DNA of 64,000 nt from Impatiens glandulifera (Eukaryota; Streptophyta; Magnoliopsida; Ericales; Balsaminaceae), in contig NC_061868.1 of the NCBI RefSeq assembly GCF_907164915.1, positions 23,307,819-23,371,818 of the forward strand, given 5' to 3'. Both the position numbers and the translations under genes were made by a program. Shown here piece by piece: positions 1 through 12,700 of this stretch; position 1 is the stretch's first letter; each line of letters starts with the position of its first letter. Under the pieces are notes generated by a model that was given only the letters and a program-made list of their open reading frames with translations, was not told where the DNA came from and searched no databases.

Positions 1-1
1 C

Positions 2-1771
2 GGCTCGCAGAAAACCGATGACAACCCATCAGATAAAGAAATGGGACCGAATGAAGAGGAACAATCGGCTACAAATCTTGACAATGCGGGTACGGCCGCA
101 AGCCTTGACAACACAGATGCCGGTGCAGACGGTCGTGGGGAGGAAGAGGTTCCCGCTGATAACGACCGGAAGATAGCCAAGAACATTGTACGCAAAATCT
201 TGGAAGGGATTCATCTGCAAGCTCAAAAGGCAGCACAAGCATACAATGAGTGGTTCCTGATCCGGTGCAATAAATTCTTCAAACACATGCTACCGGGCCT
301 AACCGATGAACAAAGTTTCAGAAGGCTAAAGGAGATGGAGGAAGACGTTATCCAGCTCACAAACGCCGAGGATCCCAACGAGGCCATGGACCGACACGCA
401 ATAGTGGAACCGCGTGCTTGGCTACAAAAGCTAACCGTACACATACGAAAGCTTACAGAAAGGTATGTTGCGGGAACACCGAAGGCTAAGTTACAACTCC
501 TGGTGTTGGAAATGCTTGAAGTCAAGAAGGGAGAATTCGTTGACGAGATAGAGCAGATTGAAGCGGTGCGCAGACAGCGAGGTACAGCGCACTCTCTGCG
601 TCTTGAAACCGATGACGGTCAGAATCGAGGTGATACGCCTCCTCTGGCGGATCCGGTCATCAACAAAACCGACAAAAGGACAGAAACTCTTTTCACCGGG
701 CCACTTGAAACCAATCCACCTGGGGATTCAGAACCGGTTGTCACCGAAGAAAGAGTCAAGACTCTTATTGAAGAGTTTTCCAACAGAAAGGTTCGACCGT
801 GGAGGAGGAAATTTAAGAAAGCCGCGCTTCAAACAATTACATTGGCCGAAACAACGAGGGATCATCTTGTGAAGGCAGAGGCCCGGATCACAAAAATCGA
901 AGCCGACTACCGGGACGATACCATTCTGCACAATGAACATCTTCAGCGAACCGAAGACTTGGAAGATAAGACCTCCAAGATGGTCGATGACATGGATCGG
1001 TTTCAAGAGAAAACCGAACAACAGCTCACAAAGGTCGATGAGGACCTAGGGCGGTCAAGCGCTGATGTCGGTTCGACTCTTGACAGGGTCATAGATCTTG
1101 AAAAGAAGAATGCGAGTCTTGAGGAGCGCAACGACAAGCTTGAAGCCGACCTTAAGGCGGTCACCGAACAGGTGGCTGAGTTGATAAATGCAAAGATTAA
1201 TGTTAAAAAAGCGGTTGAAGAGGCAAACGCTCGAGCGGCTAAGGATATTCAGGATGCGCTGGACGAAGAAGCGCGGAAAGCAAAGGAGGCACCGCGATTG
1301 TCTGAAGAGGAAATAGCCGTGCGCGAACGAAACCTAGCGGCTAAAAATTCGGCACTTGCGAAGTCCATGGCAGATCAAGCAGCCGAGGATGCAGAGCGGT
1401 TAAATACTGAAAAACGAAGACTCGCCGAATTTGCAAACGCTCACAAGAAGTCCAAGGCGACTTCTTCCTCTTCGGTTCCGGCAAAACGGAAAAGGAAAAC
1501 ACCTTCAAGGAAGGTTCAGGTAACCGGGATGCTGGAAAGGATCACCGAGACAAATATAGAAACTCCACCGCACCCGGCTTCCCAAACCGAGGACGAAAAC
1601 GAAGAAAATCTTGAGCCGCGATCTACAAGACAGCGAGTCTCCAATGCGGTTCCAATCAGCACGGTCGGTCAACCGCAAGCTGGGGGTTCATCTTCAAGAA
1701 CGGCTCCACTGGATGAGGAACAACCAACTAATGACATGATGGAAGGGTTCTTGCCATCCGAATCAGAATAG
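2..1771 (+). CDS. Accessory coiled-coil protein, C-terminal part (cut by window edge)
   Basis: The frame is open from base 2, so the start lies outside the window; the first ATG inside is at 41. About 590 residues are visible. They align in order with the later part of the 895-residue protein at 45365-48052: an acidic stretch, a helical domain with two conserved halves, a proline- and acid-rich linker, a long heptad-rich coiled coil (roughly residues 240-470 from the ATG at 41), then a basic cluster AKRKRK resembling a nuclear localisation signal, then a conserved tail V-x-x-M-L-x-x-I-T-E. It lies directly 5' of the polypurine tract and LTR of its element, the same place as gene C in the full element. 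Function is unknown; a nuclear, oligomerising protein is my inference. There is no break in the visible frame. Confidence 0.75.
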   Translation, partial: GSQKTDDNPSDKEMGPNEEEQSATNLDNAGTAASLDNTDAGADGRGEEEVPADNDRKIAKNIVRKILEGIHLQAQKAAQAYNEWFLIRCNKFFKHMLPGLTDEQSFRRLKEMEEDVIQLTNAEDPNEAMDRHAIVEPRAWLQKLTVHIRKLTERYVAGTPKAKLQLLVLEMLEVKKGEFVDEIEQIEAVRRQRGTAHSLRLETDDGQNRGDTPPLADPVINKTDKRTETLFTGPLETNPPGDSEPVVTEERVKTLIEEFSNRKVRPWRRKFKKAALQTITLAETTRDHLVKAEARITKIEADYRDDTILHNEHLQRTEDLEDKTSKMVDDMDRFQEKTEQQLTKVDEDLGRSSADVGSTLDRVIDLEKKNASLEERNDKLEADLKAVTEQVAELINAKINVKKAVEEANARAAKDIQDALDEEARKAKEAPRLSEEEIAVRERNLAAKNSALAKSMADQAAEDAERLNTEKRRLAEFANAHKKSKATSSSSVPAKRKRKTPSRKVQVTGMLERITETNIETPPHPASQTEDENEENLEPRSTRQRVSNAVPISTVGQPQAGGSSSRTAPLDEEQPTNDMMEGFLPSESE

Positions 1772-2118
1772 GGGCTCTCTTTTCTTAATCTATGTTTATT
1801 TCGGTTTCTATATATAATATTTTCCCTTTTATTTCGGTTACTTTTATATATATATATATATATAAAGTTATTTTTGAAACCGGCCTATACTTGCAATCTT
1901 ATATGGTTTTGATAATTTTAAATAAAATAATCAAAAAGGGAGAAATTGATAAGATAAAAGATTAGAATTTTCCAAAATTTTTCTCAAAATTTTTCCAAAT
2001 ATTTCGAAAAATTCTCCCAAGTGAGTTTAAAAAATTCGGTGAAATAAAGAACCGGCCTACGTTTGCAATCTTACATGGTTTTGATAATTTTAAATAAAAT
2101 AATCAAAAAGGGAGAAAT
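1772..2118 (+). repeat. 3' internal region with two tandem polypurine-tract blocks
   Basis: After the accessory stop codon comes AT-rich sequence with a (TA)n run near 1848-1863. Two copies of a block of about 170 bp follow. Each has a GGCCTA..TTGCAATCTTA..TGGTTTTGATAATTTTAAATAAAATAATC-type lead ending in AAAAAGGGAGAAA (1933-1945 and 2105-2117). The first tract is followed by a degenerate copy of the LTR start, the second by the LTR itself. Confidence 0.7.
2105..2117 (+). promoter_or_regulatory. Polypurine tract, plus-strand primer
   Basis: AAAAAGGGAGAAA ends one base before the LTR start TGTTAGAT at 2119, the usual position of the plus-strand primer of an LTR retrotransposon. Confidence 0.75.
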
Positions 2119-2737
2119 TGTTAGATAAAATTAGACCGGTTAATAGAACTTAACACAAATAAACCTTCCATGTAGGAACAAAGAACCGGACCAGTCAAAG
2201 TAACCAACCGGTTTGAGAAACCAACCGATCAGATAAATAAACCGGGTAAGAAGCTCAACCGGTCAAACTATCAAACCGACCAAAAACATGACCGCCTAAA
2301 GAAGGCCGAAAACACCAGACAGTCAGTCAGTTAGAAAGCAAAGGAATAACCGGAAGCCGTCCGGTTAAACCGATCACACCGGAAGCCATCCGGTGAAAAG
2401 TCAAATGACCGACCAGCATAAGAAGATACTTCGGGTATCTGTTGAAAACGATACCAAAGGAACAGACTAAACATTTCCATATTCATACAAGTATGAGGAA
2501 AGTCTGCAGGCTGCAAAAGACAGTCCTACAGGATCTTTCCACTTCGGGATAAATCAGAAAGGCAATCTTCCAAGTACAGACAACTGTCTAACCAACAGTT
2601 ACCACATTGAGTAAAAGACAAACCTAGCCGGTTTGTCCTACATACTGGAAGAACAGACTGCCAATTCTGAGAGGTTGACCGCCAGGTCCGAATCACTGAA
2701 CCTCTGCTCAGCCAATCAAATTCAAGGAAGTGAAATA

Positions 2738-2767
2738 TGACCGTTGGCACATTTCACCTATAAAAGG
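2738..2767 (+). promoter_or_regulatory. LTR core promoter (MSA-like box plus TATA box)
   Basis: TGACCGTTGGC at 2738-2748 is followed ten bases later by TATAAAAGG at 2759-2767. The same pair occurs in three other LTRs of the window. Confidence 0.65.
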
Positions 2768-2960
2768 AGCAGCTGAAGAGGAGTAAATGCGGGACACAGT
2801 GAACAATTAATTTACAAGTGATAAGATTGTGTTCTCTCTCTAGAAAAGGCCTAAGTGCTAAAGTTGAAGTGTATATTTACAATTTCGGTGTAAATTGTAC
2901 GGGTGTTATCGAGCAGAAATAAGTCTCGATCGGATTGTATTTGTATTCCTTAGTGAATAT

Positions 2961-3020
2961 CCTTCTCGCGGTTTCGAGAGGAAGGGGTGACGTAGGAGTT
3001 TTATCTCCGAACATCCATAA
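2961..3020 (+). promoter_or_regulatory. Conserved LTR hairpin module
   Basis: CCTTCTCG/CGAG..AAGG can form a bulged stem. It is followed by GGGTGACGTA, a second small stem GGAG/CTCC, and GAACATCCATAAA. The module recurs in every LTR of the window, with compensating changes in the stem. Confidence 0.6.
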
Positions 3021-3376
3021 AAACTTGTCTTGTTATTTACTTTCCGTCTGATTTACTTTATAACCGAGCTGTACTAACCGACCTACACCATTTTGACCGA
3101 CTCTACACTATCTAAACCGAATCACCAAGTTACAAAAACCGACCCATCAATTTCCAAACCTATCCTATTCAAAACTGGTTCTAGCTATCTTGTGAGTGTG
3201 CTGCTTCAACCTGAAACAAACCTCTTCCGCGCTTGAACCTAGTTCAAGGGTTTGTGACAGTTTGTGTAGTATTGAAAACCCGGTGTTAATCTCTACCCGG
3301 ATTAATCACCACCCTTTGAGTGAGACGCGCTAACCGGCCCAACCCCGGTCCTCTAGCCGTGACCTAGATCCTAACA

Positions 3377-3779
3377 CAAACACACATCTAATACGTGTTG
3401 TTCATGCGTAATTAGACGTCGACATCTAATAGATGTTAGACGTTTTTAAGACACGTAATTAGACGCTTGCGTCTAATAGACCCATGTGTCTAATAGACGT
3501 TTAGATCACATAGTTGCAGAATTAAGAAAAACGTCTAACTACGTGTGTATTAGACTGATCAAGGATAGCTGTCCCGCGTGCTGTGATGTCTAATTTTCCC
3601 ACTCAAACATAAACATAGTCATCTCCGTATAATATGAAGACACGTGTCTTTCAAGGTTAAGAGAAAATGACAAATACACCCTCAAAATAATGATAACTGT
3701 TTGGAAAGGACGTTTAATTTTAATGATGGGTACTACCCTAAGAAAATATGACGGTTATCTCATGAGAGTCTTGGGAGTC
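3377..3779 (+). repeat. Palindromic TAGACG repeats upstream of accessory gene D
   Basis: From about 3385 to 3560 there are several copies of a palindromic motif of the type ATTAGACGCTTGCGTCTAAT. The same motif builds the minisatellite at 52270-52800. The rest (3560-3779) is AT-rich sequence with no coding signal, leading to the TATA box of gene D. Element 1 appears inserted just upstream, its LTR ending at 3376. Confidence 0.55.
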
Positions 3780-3788
3780 TATATAAGG
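3780..3788 (+). promoter_or_regulatory. TATA box of accessory gene D
   Basis: TATATAAGG lies 130 bases before the ATG at 3910. A CT-rich leader follows (TCTCTCTAA, TTCTCTCTAAG), typical of plant 5' untranslated regions. Confidence 0.55.
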
Positions 3789-3909
3789 ATGCTCTACATT
3801 AGATTGAAAAAACTTGATCTCTCTAAAATATCCTAAGAACCCTATATTTCTTTGATTTTCTCTCTAAGATACCCTTGTTCATCTTGTGTTTGTTCTTATT
3901 CTTTCAAAG

Positions 3910-4489
3910 ATGGGAAACAAGAGAATCACACTTGGTCATTGTACTCTGCAGGTCGATTTTTCCTCCGTCTACACGTTCGATCAGCTAGAGGTGGTCGATA
4001 TGTTCCGATCCCTTGAATATTCCGGTCTCGAGAAATACCTTGACGGGTCGTTCACATTCCAAGAAAAAGAAGTCAGTGAGTTCTTCAAATCGACGATGAT
4101 GGTCGGCGATTCCATTACTGTAACGGTGAATAATACCGAAGTCTCTTTCTACGAAGCTTCTTATGCGGAGTTCTTCGAACTTCCGTCGGAGGGGAACATT
4201 TTCAACTTGAATCTGCCATTTGATGTCACAGTAGAAATGAGCACGGTTTTCTCAGCCGACGGCTCGGAGATTCGACTAAACGGGAGTAAGAAAGCTCTAA
4301 AACCCCACTTTATTTTGTTAAATGATGTGGTGGCTAAAGCGCTTCAAGGGAAGGTGAGTTCTTTCCATTTATATAGTCAAGACCGTTTTGACTATATGAC
4401 GGCTATTTCTAAAGGGATTTAGGTCAACTGGTCCTCAACCTTGTTCATAAATCTATGCTCTGCGATCAATCAGGAGAACAGGGATAGAA
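3910..4489 (+). pseudogene. Accessory gene D, N-terminal domain, broken
   Basis: The ATG at 3910 follows a TATA box and leader and aligns with the starts of genes A-C; the frame is open further upstream, to 3886. The product matches the short accessory domain: an LQVDF-like motif near residue 12, G-L-x-x-[FY]-L, then E-F-F, then LLND, and finally V-N-W-S. A stop codon at 4420-4422 precedes the VNWS motif, which is still readable in the same frame to about 4489, where homology ends at the inverted-repeat border. It is therefore doubly damaged, by a nonsense codon and a truncated 3' end. Related copies are at 42909, 44166, 45365 and (minus strand) 59650. Confidence 0.7.
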
Positions 4490-7400
4490 AAAATTAAGAA
4501 ATATATATTTTTTTTGTTTATATATAAATAAATATTTTGAAATTTTGAAAGGTATGATGATGATTATATATTTTATTAGGACTATTTTAGTTTGTATATT
4601 ATATATATATATATATATATATATTAATATCTCTATTTTGTTTTCTTTTTTTATTAAAAAAGTGAATTAAAGTAGATATATAAATTAGGAACATTTAAAA
4701 AATGAAAAAAATTGTAAGTTGATATTACCCACGCCTGTTTAGTTCACACTTACCTATGCCAGTCAATTTCATAGTCTATACATCCCTCATACGCAATTTA
4801 TATTCTTTATATAATATAATATATATTATAGTTGTTATTAATAATATATTATGACATATGTATTTATTTTATATACAAAATATATAATATATATTTATAC
4901 TTTATATTATAATTATTTATATATTAATTATATGTATATAATAGTATTTATTATCTCATACATATTTATATATATATATATATGTTGATTTTTTTATTAT
5001 TTATTTATATTTTAGGGGAAATAACAAAATAATATTAAATATAAACCACAAACGAAGCATAAGACGTCTTTGACGGTGATGGATCTACAATGAAAACAAC
5101 TTTATGAAAGATACATCAATCACAAGTCATCTCCAACTTAATCTCAAAAAATATACATGAATAGAGATAGTAAAGTAACAAGAATACAAAATGAAATAGA
5201 TATTAGTAAACAACTATCATATGTTTTTTTATAATTGTCATATAAATCAAGTAAATAATAAGGTTTCAAGTTATTAATAGATCGCTTATAATGATAGATC
5301 TAGGTTTTGAATTATCGAAAAATGTAAAGGAAATAAAGAGAACTAGTATCTAACTTAAGCAATTTATCGTATCACTATTGAAACAATAGAAAATAGATCT
5401 GAAAGAAACAATATTACTCACTCTTTATCATTGTTAGTGAGTGTGCCGTCCGAAAAAACAAAGAGACCACTCATAAGTTATTCTTTGTCCATGTACTTCG
5501 TTCAAATCTGTATATATATAATGATGCTTAATTTTTAAAGTGTCCGGATTGACAAGTCGAGAGTTGTGGTTAATTTGGATACTTGGGTTGGATTGTGGGT
5601 TGACCCGCCCATAAACTTAAAATTGTTAAAAATAAATTTAAAAAAGCTATAAGTATAGTTTGAACTCACAACCTAACAAAAACAAGTACCACGTTTTAAC
5701 CAACTAGGCTAATAATATTATATATTTTAAATTCAACACCAAATTTGATGAACGTGAGACATTTTAACAATATAAGTTCAACTTTTTAACTAACTAAAAT
5801 ATATATATATATATAATATTACTTAATTTATAAAGTGTCCGGATTGTCGGGTCGAGTGTTGTGGTTAATTTGAATATATATGTGAGAGTAATGGATATTT
5901 GAGTCAGATTGTGGCTTGACCCACCCATAAACTTAAAACAGTTAAAAATAAAATCTATATATATATATATATAATGATGCTTAATTTTTAAAGTGTCCGG
6001 ATTTCCAGGTCGAGAGTTGTGGTTAATTTGGATATATATGTGAGAGTAAATGGATATTTGGGTCGGATTGTGGGTTGACCCGCCCATAAACTTAAAACAG
6101 TTAAAAATAAAACTAAAAATGCTATAAGTATGGTTCGAACTTACAACCTAACAAAATAAGTACAACCCTTTAACCAACTAGGCTAATAACACTTTATATT
6201 TTAAATTAATACCAAATTTGATGAACGCGAGACATTTTAACAATATAAGTTCAACTTTTTAACTAACTAATATATATATATATAATGATGCTTAATTTTT
6301 AAAGTGTCTGGATTGCCGGGTCGAGAGTTGTGGTTAATTTGGATATATATTCGAGAGTAAATGAATACTTTGGTCGGATTGTGGGTTTACCCGTCAAAAA
6401 ACTTAAAATGGTTAAGAATAAAATAAAAAAAGCTATCACATTTTACCGTAATACTCGGGATAAATTCTAGTGTGAATAAAGCACCTACTATCAAGTCTGG
6501 AGCCACAAGTGAATTAGAGGTGTATAGCTAACAATGGAGGAGAGAGAGAGCTTTATCTAGTTGTCTTCTCTTCTCTATTTCTACTATTTTATCCTCGGCT
6601 CCATTTGGACATGTGATCTATTTTTTTCTCCAAAATAATAAAACTTAAACATGATAAATTATAAAATAAATATTTATTTTAAGTTTGTTTGTTTTATACT
6701 CTTTTTATTTAATAAGTCCATATTCTAATTATAAATAGGGGTGAAATTAGGGTGTCTACAATATTATACAAGAGTGAACTAAAAATATAAAAATAATAAT
6801 TAAATAAAAATATATATTATATTTTATAACACAAACATAAGACATACAAACAATGATGGTGTCTTAACCATAATACAAATTATATCAAGAATGCACTTTA
6901 TGAAAATAAAGTACCACAACTTAACACAATACTTAAATATATTAGTTTCTTATTAATTTTATATTTTTAAAAATAAAATATTGTTTTTAATAAATATATA
7001 TATTTTAAATTTATTCATAATTAAATTATCAAAATGTAATTTTAGTAATGTAACATATTAAAAATAATAATAACTAAAATAGAATAAAAATAAAAATAAA
7101 ATGTTAAATAGATTGAAATCCTATTCACACCACAAAATATATATATATTAAAATTTTAATTATATAAATAAATTCATTATATTAATAAATAAAATAAAAT
7201 AATATTTTTGTTCATATTAAATAAAAATATGTGCCCAATAAAAGTTGTGTGCCTACTTAAAATAATGAATAATTTTATTATTTTTCTTCTTTTTTAAATT
7301 TAATATATTGTAACTCAACAATGAATTGAAGAATACAAGACAATCAATTTTAAATTGTTAATGAAAATATTTTAATTTTATTTAGAAATTAATTAAAAAT

Positions 7401-9700
7401 GATAGTAACAACAACAATAATTTGATGATTTAAGTTAAAAACATATTATTATTATTTTTTTATTTATTCTTAATTAATGACATCAAATATAATACTAAAA
7501 TAATATTAATTTGATAAAATAATTATTTTCATGAATATTAGTGACTGATTAAAGTTGTAAATAGTTGTTTGGTGAGCAATAATTTGACATTTTTTTGATT
7601 ATCCTTTCATTTCTTACCATAAATATTCATAAAATTTTATAAAAAAAAATCAAACTGATCTTTCTAAAATCATAACAAAATTTATTTTGGTTTTAATTAA
7701 AATAATTTACATTTATTCTAATTTATGTTTTAAAAGATAATTTAATTTCATTATAAATGAGGAAGAATAATGATATATATATATATAAACATATTACAAA
7801 TAATAAAAAATTTATATTAAAAATGATTTAGATAAGAAAGAAAGTCATAGTCATAAGAGGATAAGAGGACATCGACACCAGAAGTGGAAGAGATGATATA
7901 GACATGTTCAATAACATTGACGTCTTGGCCAGATAATCAATTATAAATGTGAAAGGACAATATGTAAATAAAAAATAATATTGATTTTATACCATATTTT
8001 AAAATAACTTTTCTTTATAATCCGAAATTTTAAATATTTTTATATGCATCATAGTAATATTTTATAATTAAGCATATAATATTACACAATATCACCTACA
8101 ATCACAAAATATATTATAGACACATTTACAATAAGGCACGCATATCTTATTTTAAATCAACACAATCACTTTTTAAAGATATTTTTAAATAAATAAAAAT
8201 TATGAACATTTTAAATAAAATATATGTTATCATGTATTGATATTATTATAATAATTATTTAAATTTGAGTTATATAAATAAATTTCATTATATTATAAAA
8301 TAAAGTCAAATAATATTTTTGTCCATATTAAGAAAATATAAATATGTGTCCAATGTGCCTATTTAAAATAATGAATAATATAATTTTTTTATTCTTTAAA
8401 TTTAATAAATTGCAACTTAAAAATTAATTAGAGAATTCAGACAATAAATAATGCATTGTTAAATGAAAATATTTTAATTTTACTTTTTAATTAATTAACA
8501 AAAAAAAATGATAAATTACAGTAACAGTAATGTGATGATTTGAGTTTAAAAAATATAAAAAATATATTAGATATATTCTTAATTAATGATATTAAATATA
8601 GTAATAAAATAATATTAATCTAATAAATAATTTTTTTTATAAATATTAGTGACTGATTGAAGTTGTAACTTGTTGTCTAATAAGTTATTTTATTACATTT
8701 TTTTATTATCTTTGATAGTCATTTCTTATCATTATTTTTCTAACATTATAAACAAAAATTTTAAAATTATTTTTCTAAAATCTAAAAGAAAATTTATTTT
8801 GGTTTGGGTTATCATAATTTGCATTTATTCTAATTTTAAACATTTAAAGGATAATTTAATTCCATTATAAGTAATGGAGAATAATGAGACATATACATAA
8901 ACAAATTAAAAATAATAAAAATAATTTAGATAAGAAAGATAGTGATAGACCTAAAGAGAAGATATGTTGGTAATATGTTTAATAACTTTGACACCAGAAG
9001 AGGAAGAGATGAAGTATACATGCTTAAAAACATTGACGTCTTTGCCAAATAATCAATTATAAATGTGAAAAGACACTATGTGAATTATATACTAATTTTT
9101 AATAAATTTAAATAATTTATCGATTTTAAACCATATTTTATAATAACTATTATTTATAATTCGAAATTTTAAATATTTTTATATGCATTATAATCATATT
9201 TTATAGTTAAGCATCAAATAAGAATATTATAATTAAGTATCTAATAAGACACAATATCACCTACAATCACATAGTAGGTTATTGACACATTTATTTATAA
9301 TAAGGCACGTCGTGCTTATTTTAGATCAACATGACTACTTTTAAAACATATTTTTAAATAAATAAATTATAAAAAAACGAAAATTATGAATATTTTAAAT
9401 AACATTTATGTTATAATACATATTAATATTATTATAATAATTATTTAAATTTGAATTATATAAATAAATTTCATTATATTATAAAATAAAGTCAAATAAT
9501 ATTTTTGTCCATATTAAGAAAACATAAATATATGTCCAGTGTTCCTATTTAAAATAATAGATAATTTTCTTTTTAAATTTAATAAATTTTAACTTAAAAA
9601 TAAATTGGAGAATTCAGGAAAATGAATAATGTAATATTAAATAAAAATATTTTAATTTTACTTTGTAATTAATTAACAAAATAAAAATGATAATTATAAG
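4479..9700 (+). repeat. Left arm of large inverted repeat
   Basis: The segment is the reverse complement, with divergence, of 18856-23050. For example 5341-5400 matches 22230-22150, and 6840-6900 matches 21610-21550. It first carries the non-coding 3' flank of the MULE unit (4479-7140), then the first 1.1-kb monomers of the tandem array. The left arm is longer than the right mainly because of the tandem insertion at 5516-6440. No gene is seen; short open frames here are AT-rich chance. Confidence 0.75.
5516..6440 (-). repeat. Tandem ~300-bp repeat with tRNA-like boxes (SINE-like)
   Basis: There are four copies, two of them incomplete (starts near 5516, 5810, 5965 and 6278). Each contains TTAAAGTGTCCGGATT, GAGAGTTGTGGTTAATTTG and GGTTGACCCGCCCAT. 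Read on the minus strand, the complete copies have TAGCCTAGTTGGTTAAA (RNA polymerase III A-box-like, 6170-6190) followed about 35 bases later by GTTCGAACC (B-box-like, 6130-6140). The same head sequence opens the SINE at 56970. The block is absent from the right arm of the inverted repeat, so it was inserted or amplified after the arms formed. Confidence 0.45.
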
Positions 9701-12700
9701 TAACAACAATAATGTTATTATTTGAGTTTAAAAATTATTAAAAATTATTTGATTTATTCTTAATTAATGACATTAAATATAGTAATAAAATAATATTAAT
9801 CTAATAAATAATTTTTTTAATAAATATTAGTGACTAATTTAAGTTATAACTAGTTGTCTAGGAACTTATTTCTTTATATTTTTTTTTTATTATTCTTTAT
9901 AGTCATTTCTTAGCATTAATGTTCTAACATTATAAACAAAAAATTTAAATAAAAATTTCAAACTTATTTTTCTAAAATGTTAAAAAAAAATTATTTTGGT
10001 TTCGGTTATTATAATTTATATTTGTTCTGATTTTAAACATTGAAAGGATAATTTAATTTCATTATAAGTAAAGAAGAATAATGAGATATAAATAAATAAA
10101 TTAAAAATAATAAAAATGATTTAGATAAGAAAGATAGTCATAGACATAAGAGGTAGAGACGTTGGCCATATATATTTAATAACTTCGACACAACAAGAGG
10201 AATACATGATTAATATCATTGACGTCTTCGCACGATAATCGATTATAAATTTGAAAGGACACTATGTAAATTATATATTAATTTTTAATAAAATTAAATT
10301 ATAAAATAATATGGATTTTATATCATATTTAAAAATAACTGTTATTTATAATCTGAAATTTTAAATATTTTTATATTTTATAATTGAGCATCTAATAAGA
10401 ATATTATAATTAAAACATCTAATTAGGCACAATATCACCTACAATCAAATAGTAGGCTATTGACACATTTATTTATAATAAAGAATGTCGTGCTTATTTT
10501 TTATCAACACAACCACTTTTTAAACATATTTTTAAATAAATGAATTATAAAAAAAATAAAAATTATTTTAAATAAAATTTATGTTATTATACATATTAAT
10601 ATTATTATAATAATTATTTAAATTTGAATAATAATAAATAAATTTCATTACTTTATAAAATAAAGTCAAATAATATTTTTGTCCATATTAAGAAAACATA
10701 AATGTGTCCAATAACAGTTGTGTACCAACTTAAAATAATGGATAACTTTTTTTTAAATTTAATAAATTGACACTTAAAAATGAATGGGAGAATTCAAGAC
10801 AATTAATAAATGTATTTTTAAATAAAAATATTTTAATTTTACTTTGTAATAACTTAACAAAATAAAAATGACAATTAACCGTAACAATGGTAATATGATG
10901 ATTTGAGTTTAAAAAATATTAATAATTTATACGATTTATTATTAATTAATGACATTGAATATATTAATAATATAATAAATAATTTTGTATTATATATATT
11001 AGTGACTGATTGAAGTTTTAACTGGTTGTTAAGAAGTTATTTGTTTACATTTTTTTATTATTCTTGAAAGTCATTTTTTACCATTAATTTTCTAACATTA
11101 TAAACAAAAATTACAAACTAATTTTTCTAAAATTTCAAGAAAAATTATTTTGGTTTGGGTTATCCTAATTTACATTTATTCTAATTTTAAACATTGAAAG
11201 GACAAATTAATTTCATTATAAGTAAGAAAAAATAATGAAACATACACATACACAAATTAAAAATAATTTAGATAAGAAAAATAGTCATAGACATAAGAGG
11301 AAGAGATGTTAGCGATATGTTTAATAACCTCGACACAATAAGAGGAAGAGATGATGTAGAAATTCTTAATAACATTGACGTCTTTGCCCGATAATCGATT
11401 ATAAATGTGAAAGGACACTATGTAAATTATATATTAATTTTTAATAAAATTAAATAATAAAATAATATCGATTTTAAACCATATTTTAAAATAACTATTA
11501 GTTATAATTCAAAATTTTAAAAATTTTATATGCATTATAATCATATTTTATAATTAAACATCAAATAAGAATATTATAATTAAGCATCTAATAAGACACA
11601 ATATCACCTACAATCACATAGTAGGTTATTGACACATTTATTTATAATAAGGCACGTCGTGCTTATTTTAGATCAACACGACCACTTTTAAAATATATTT
11701 TTAAATAAATAAATTATAAAAAAACGAAAATTGTGAATATTTTAAATAACATTTATGTTATAATACATATTAATATTATTATAATAATTATTTAAATTTG
11801 AATTATATAAATAAATTTCATTATATTATAAAATAAAGTCAAATAATATTTTTGTCCAAGAAAACATAAATATATGTCCAGTGTTCCTATTTAAAATAAT
11901 AGATAATTTTCTTTTTAAATTTAATAAATTTTAACTTAAAAATAAATTGGAGAATTCAGGAAAATGAATAATGTAATATTAAATAAAAATATTTTAATTT
12001 TACTTTGTAATTAATTAACAAAATAAAAATGATAATTATAAGTAACAACAATAATGTGATTATTTGAGTTTAAAAATTATTAAAAATTATTTGATTTATT
12101 CTTAATTAATGACATTAAATATAGTAATAAAATAATATTAATTTAATAAATATTTTTTTTTTATAAATATTAGTGACTAATTTAAGTTATAACTAGTTGT
12201 CTAGAAACTTATTTCTTTATATTTTTTTTTATTATTCTTTATAGTCATTTCTTAGCATTAATGTTCTAACATTATAAACAAAAATTTTAAATAAAAATTT
12301 CAAACTTATTTTTCTAAAATGTTAAAAAAAATTATTTTGGTTTCGGTTATTATAATTTATATTTGTTCTGATTTTAAACATTGAAAGGATAATTTAATTT
12401 CATTATAAGTAAAGAAGAATAATGAGATATACATAAATAAATTAAAAATAATAAAAATGATTTAGATAAGAAAGATAGTCATAGACATAAGAGGTAGAGA
12501 CGTTGGCCATATATATTTAATAACTTCGACACAACAAGAGGAAGACATGATTAATATCATTGACGTCTTCGCACGATAATCGATTATAAATTTGAAAGGA
12601 CACTATTTAAATTATTTATTAATTTTTAATAAAATTAAATTATAAAATAATATGGATTTTATATCATATTTAAAAATAACTGTTATTTATAATCTAAAAT

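Larger units (their letters stand above)
2119..3376 (+). mobile_element. 3' LTR of copia-type element 1 (1258 bp)
   Basis: It begins TGTTAGATAAAA right after a polypurine tract and ends CCTAGATCCTAACA, so it has TG...CA ends. It is alignable along most of its length with the LTRs at 35979 and 48365, and is a diverged member of that family. It contains a CCAAT box near 2711, an MSA-like TGACCGTTGGC (2738-2748), a TATA box (2759-2767), the shared hairpin module (2961-3020) and the palindrome CTTGAACCTAGTTCAAG (3232-3248). The matching 5' LTR and target duplication lie outside the window. Confidence 0.85.
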
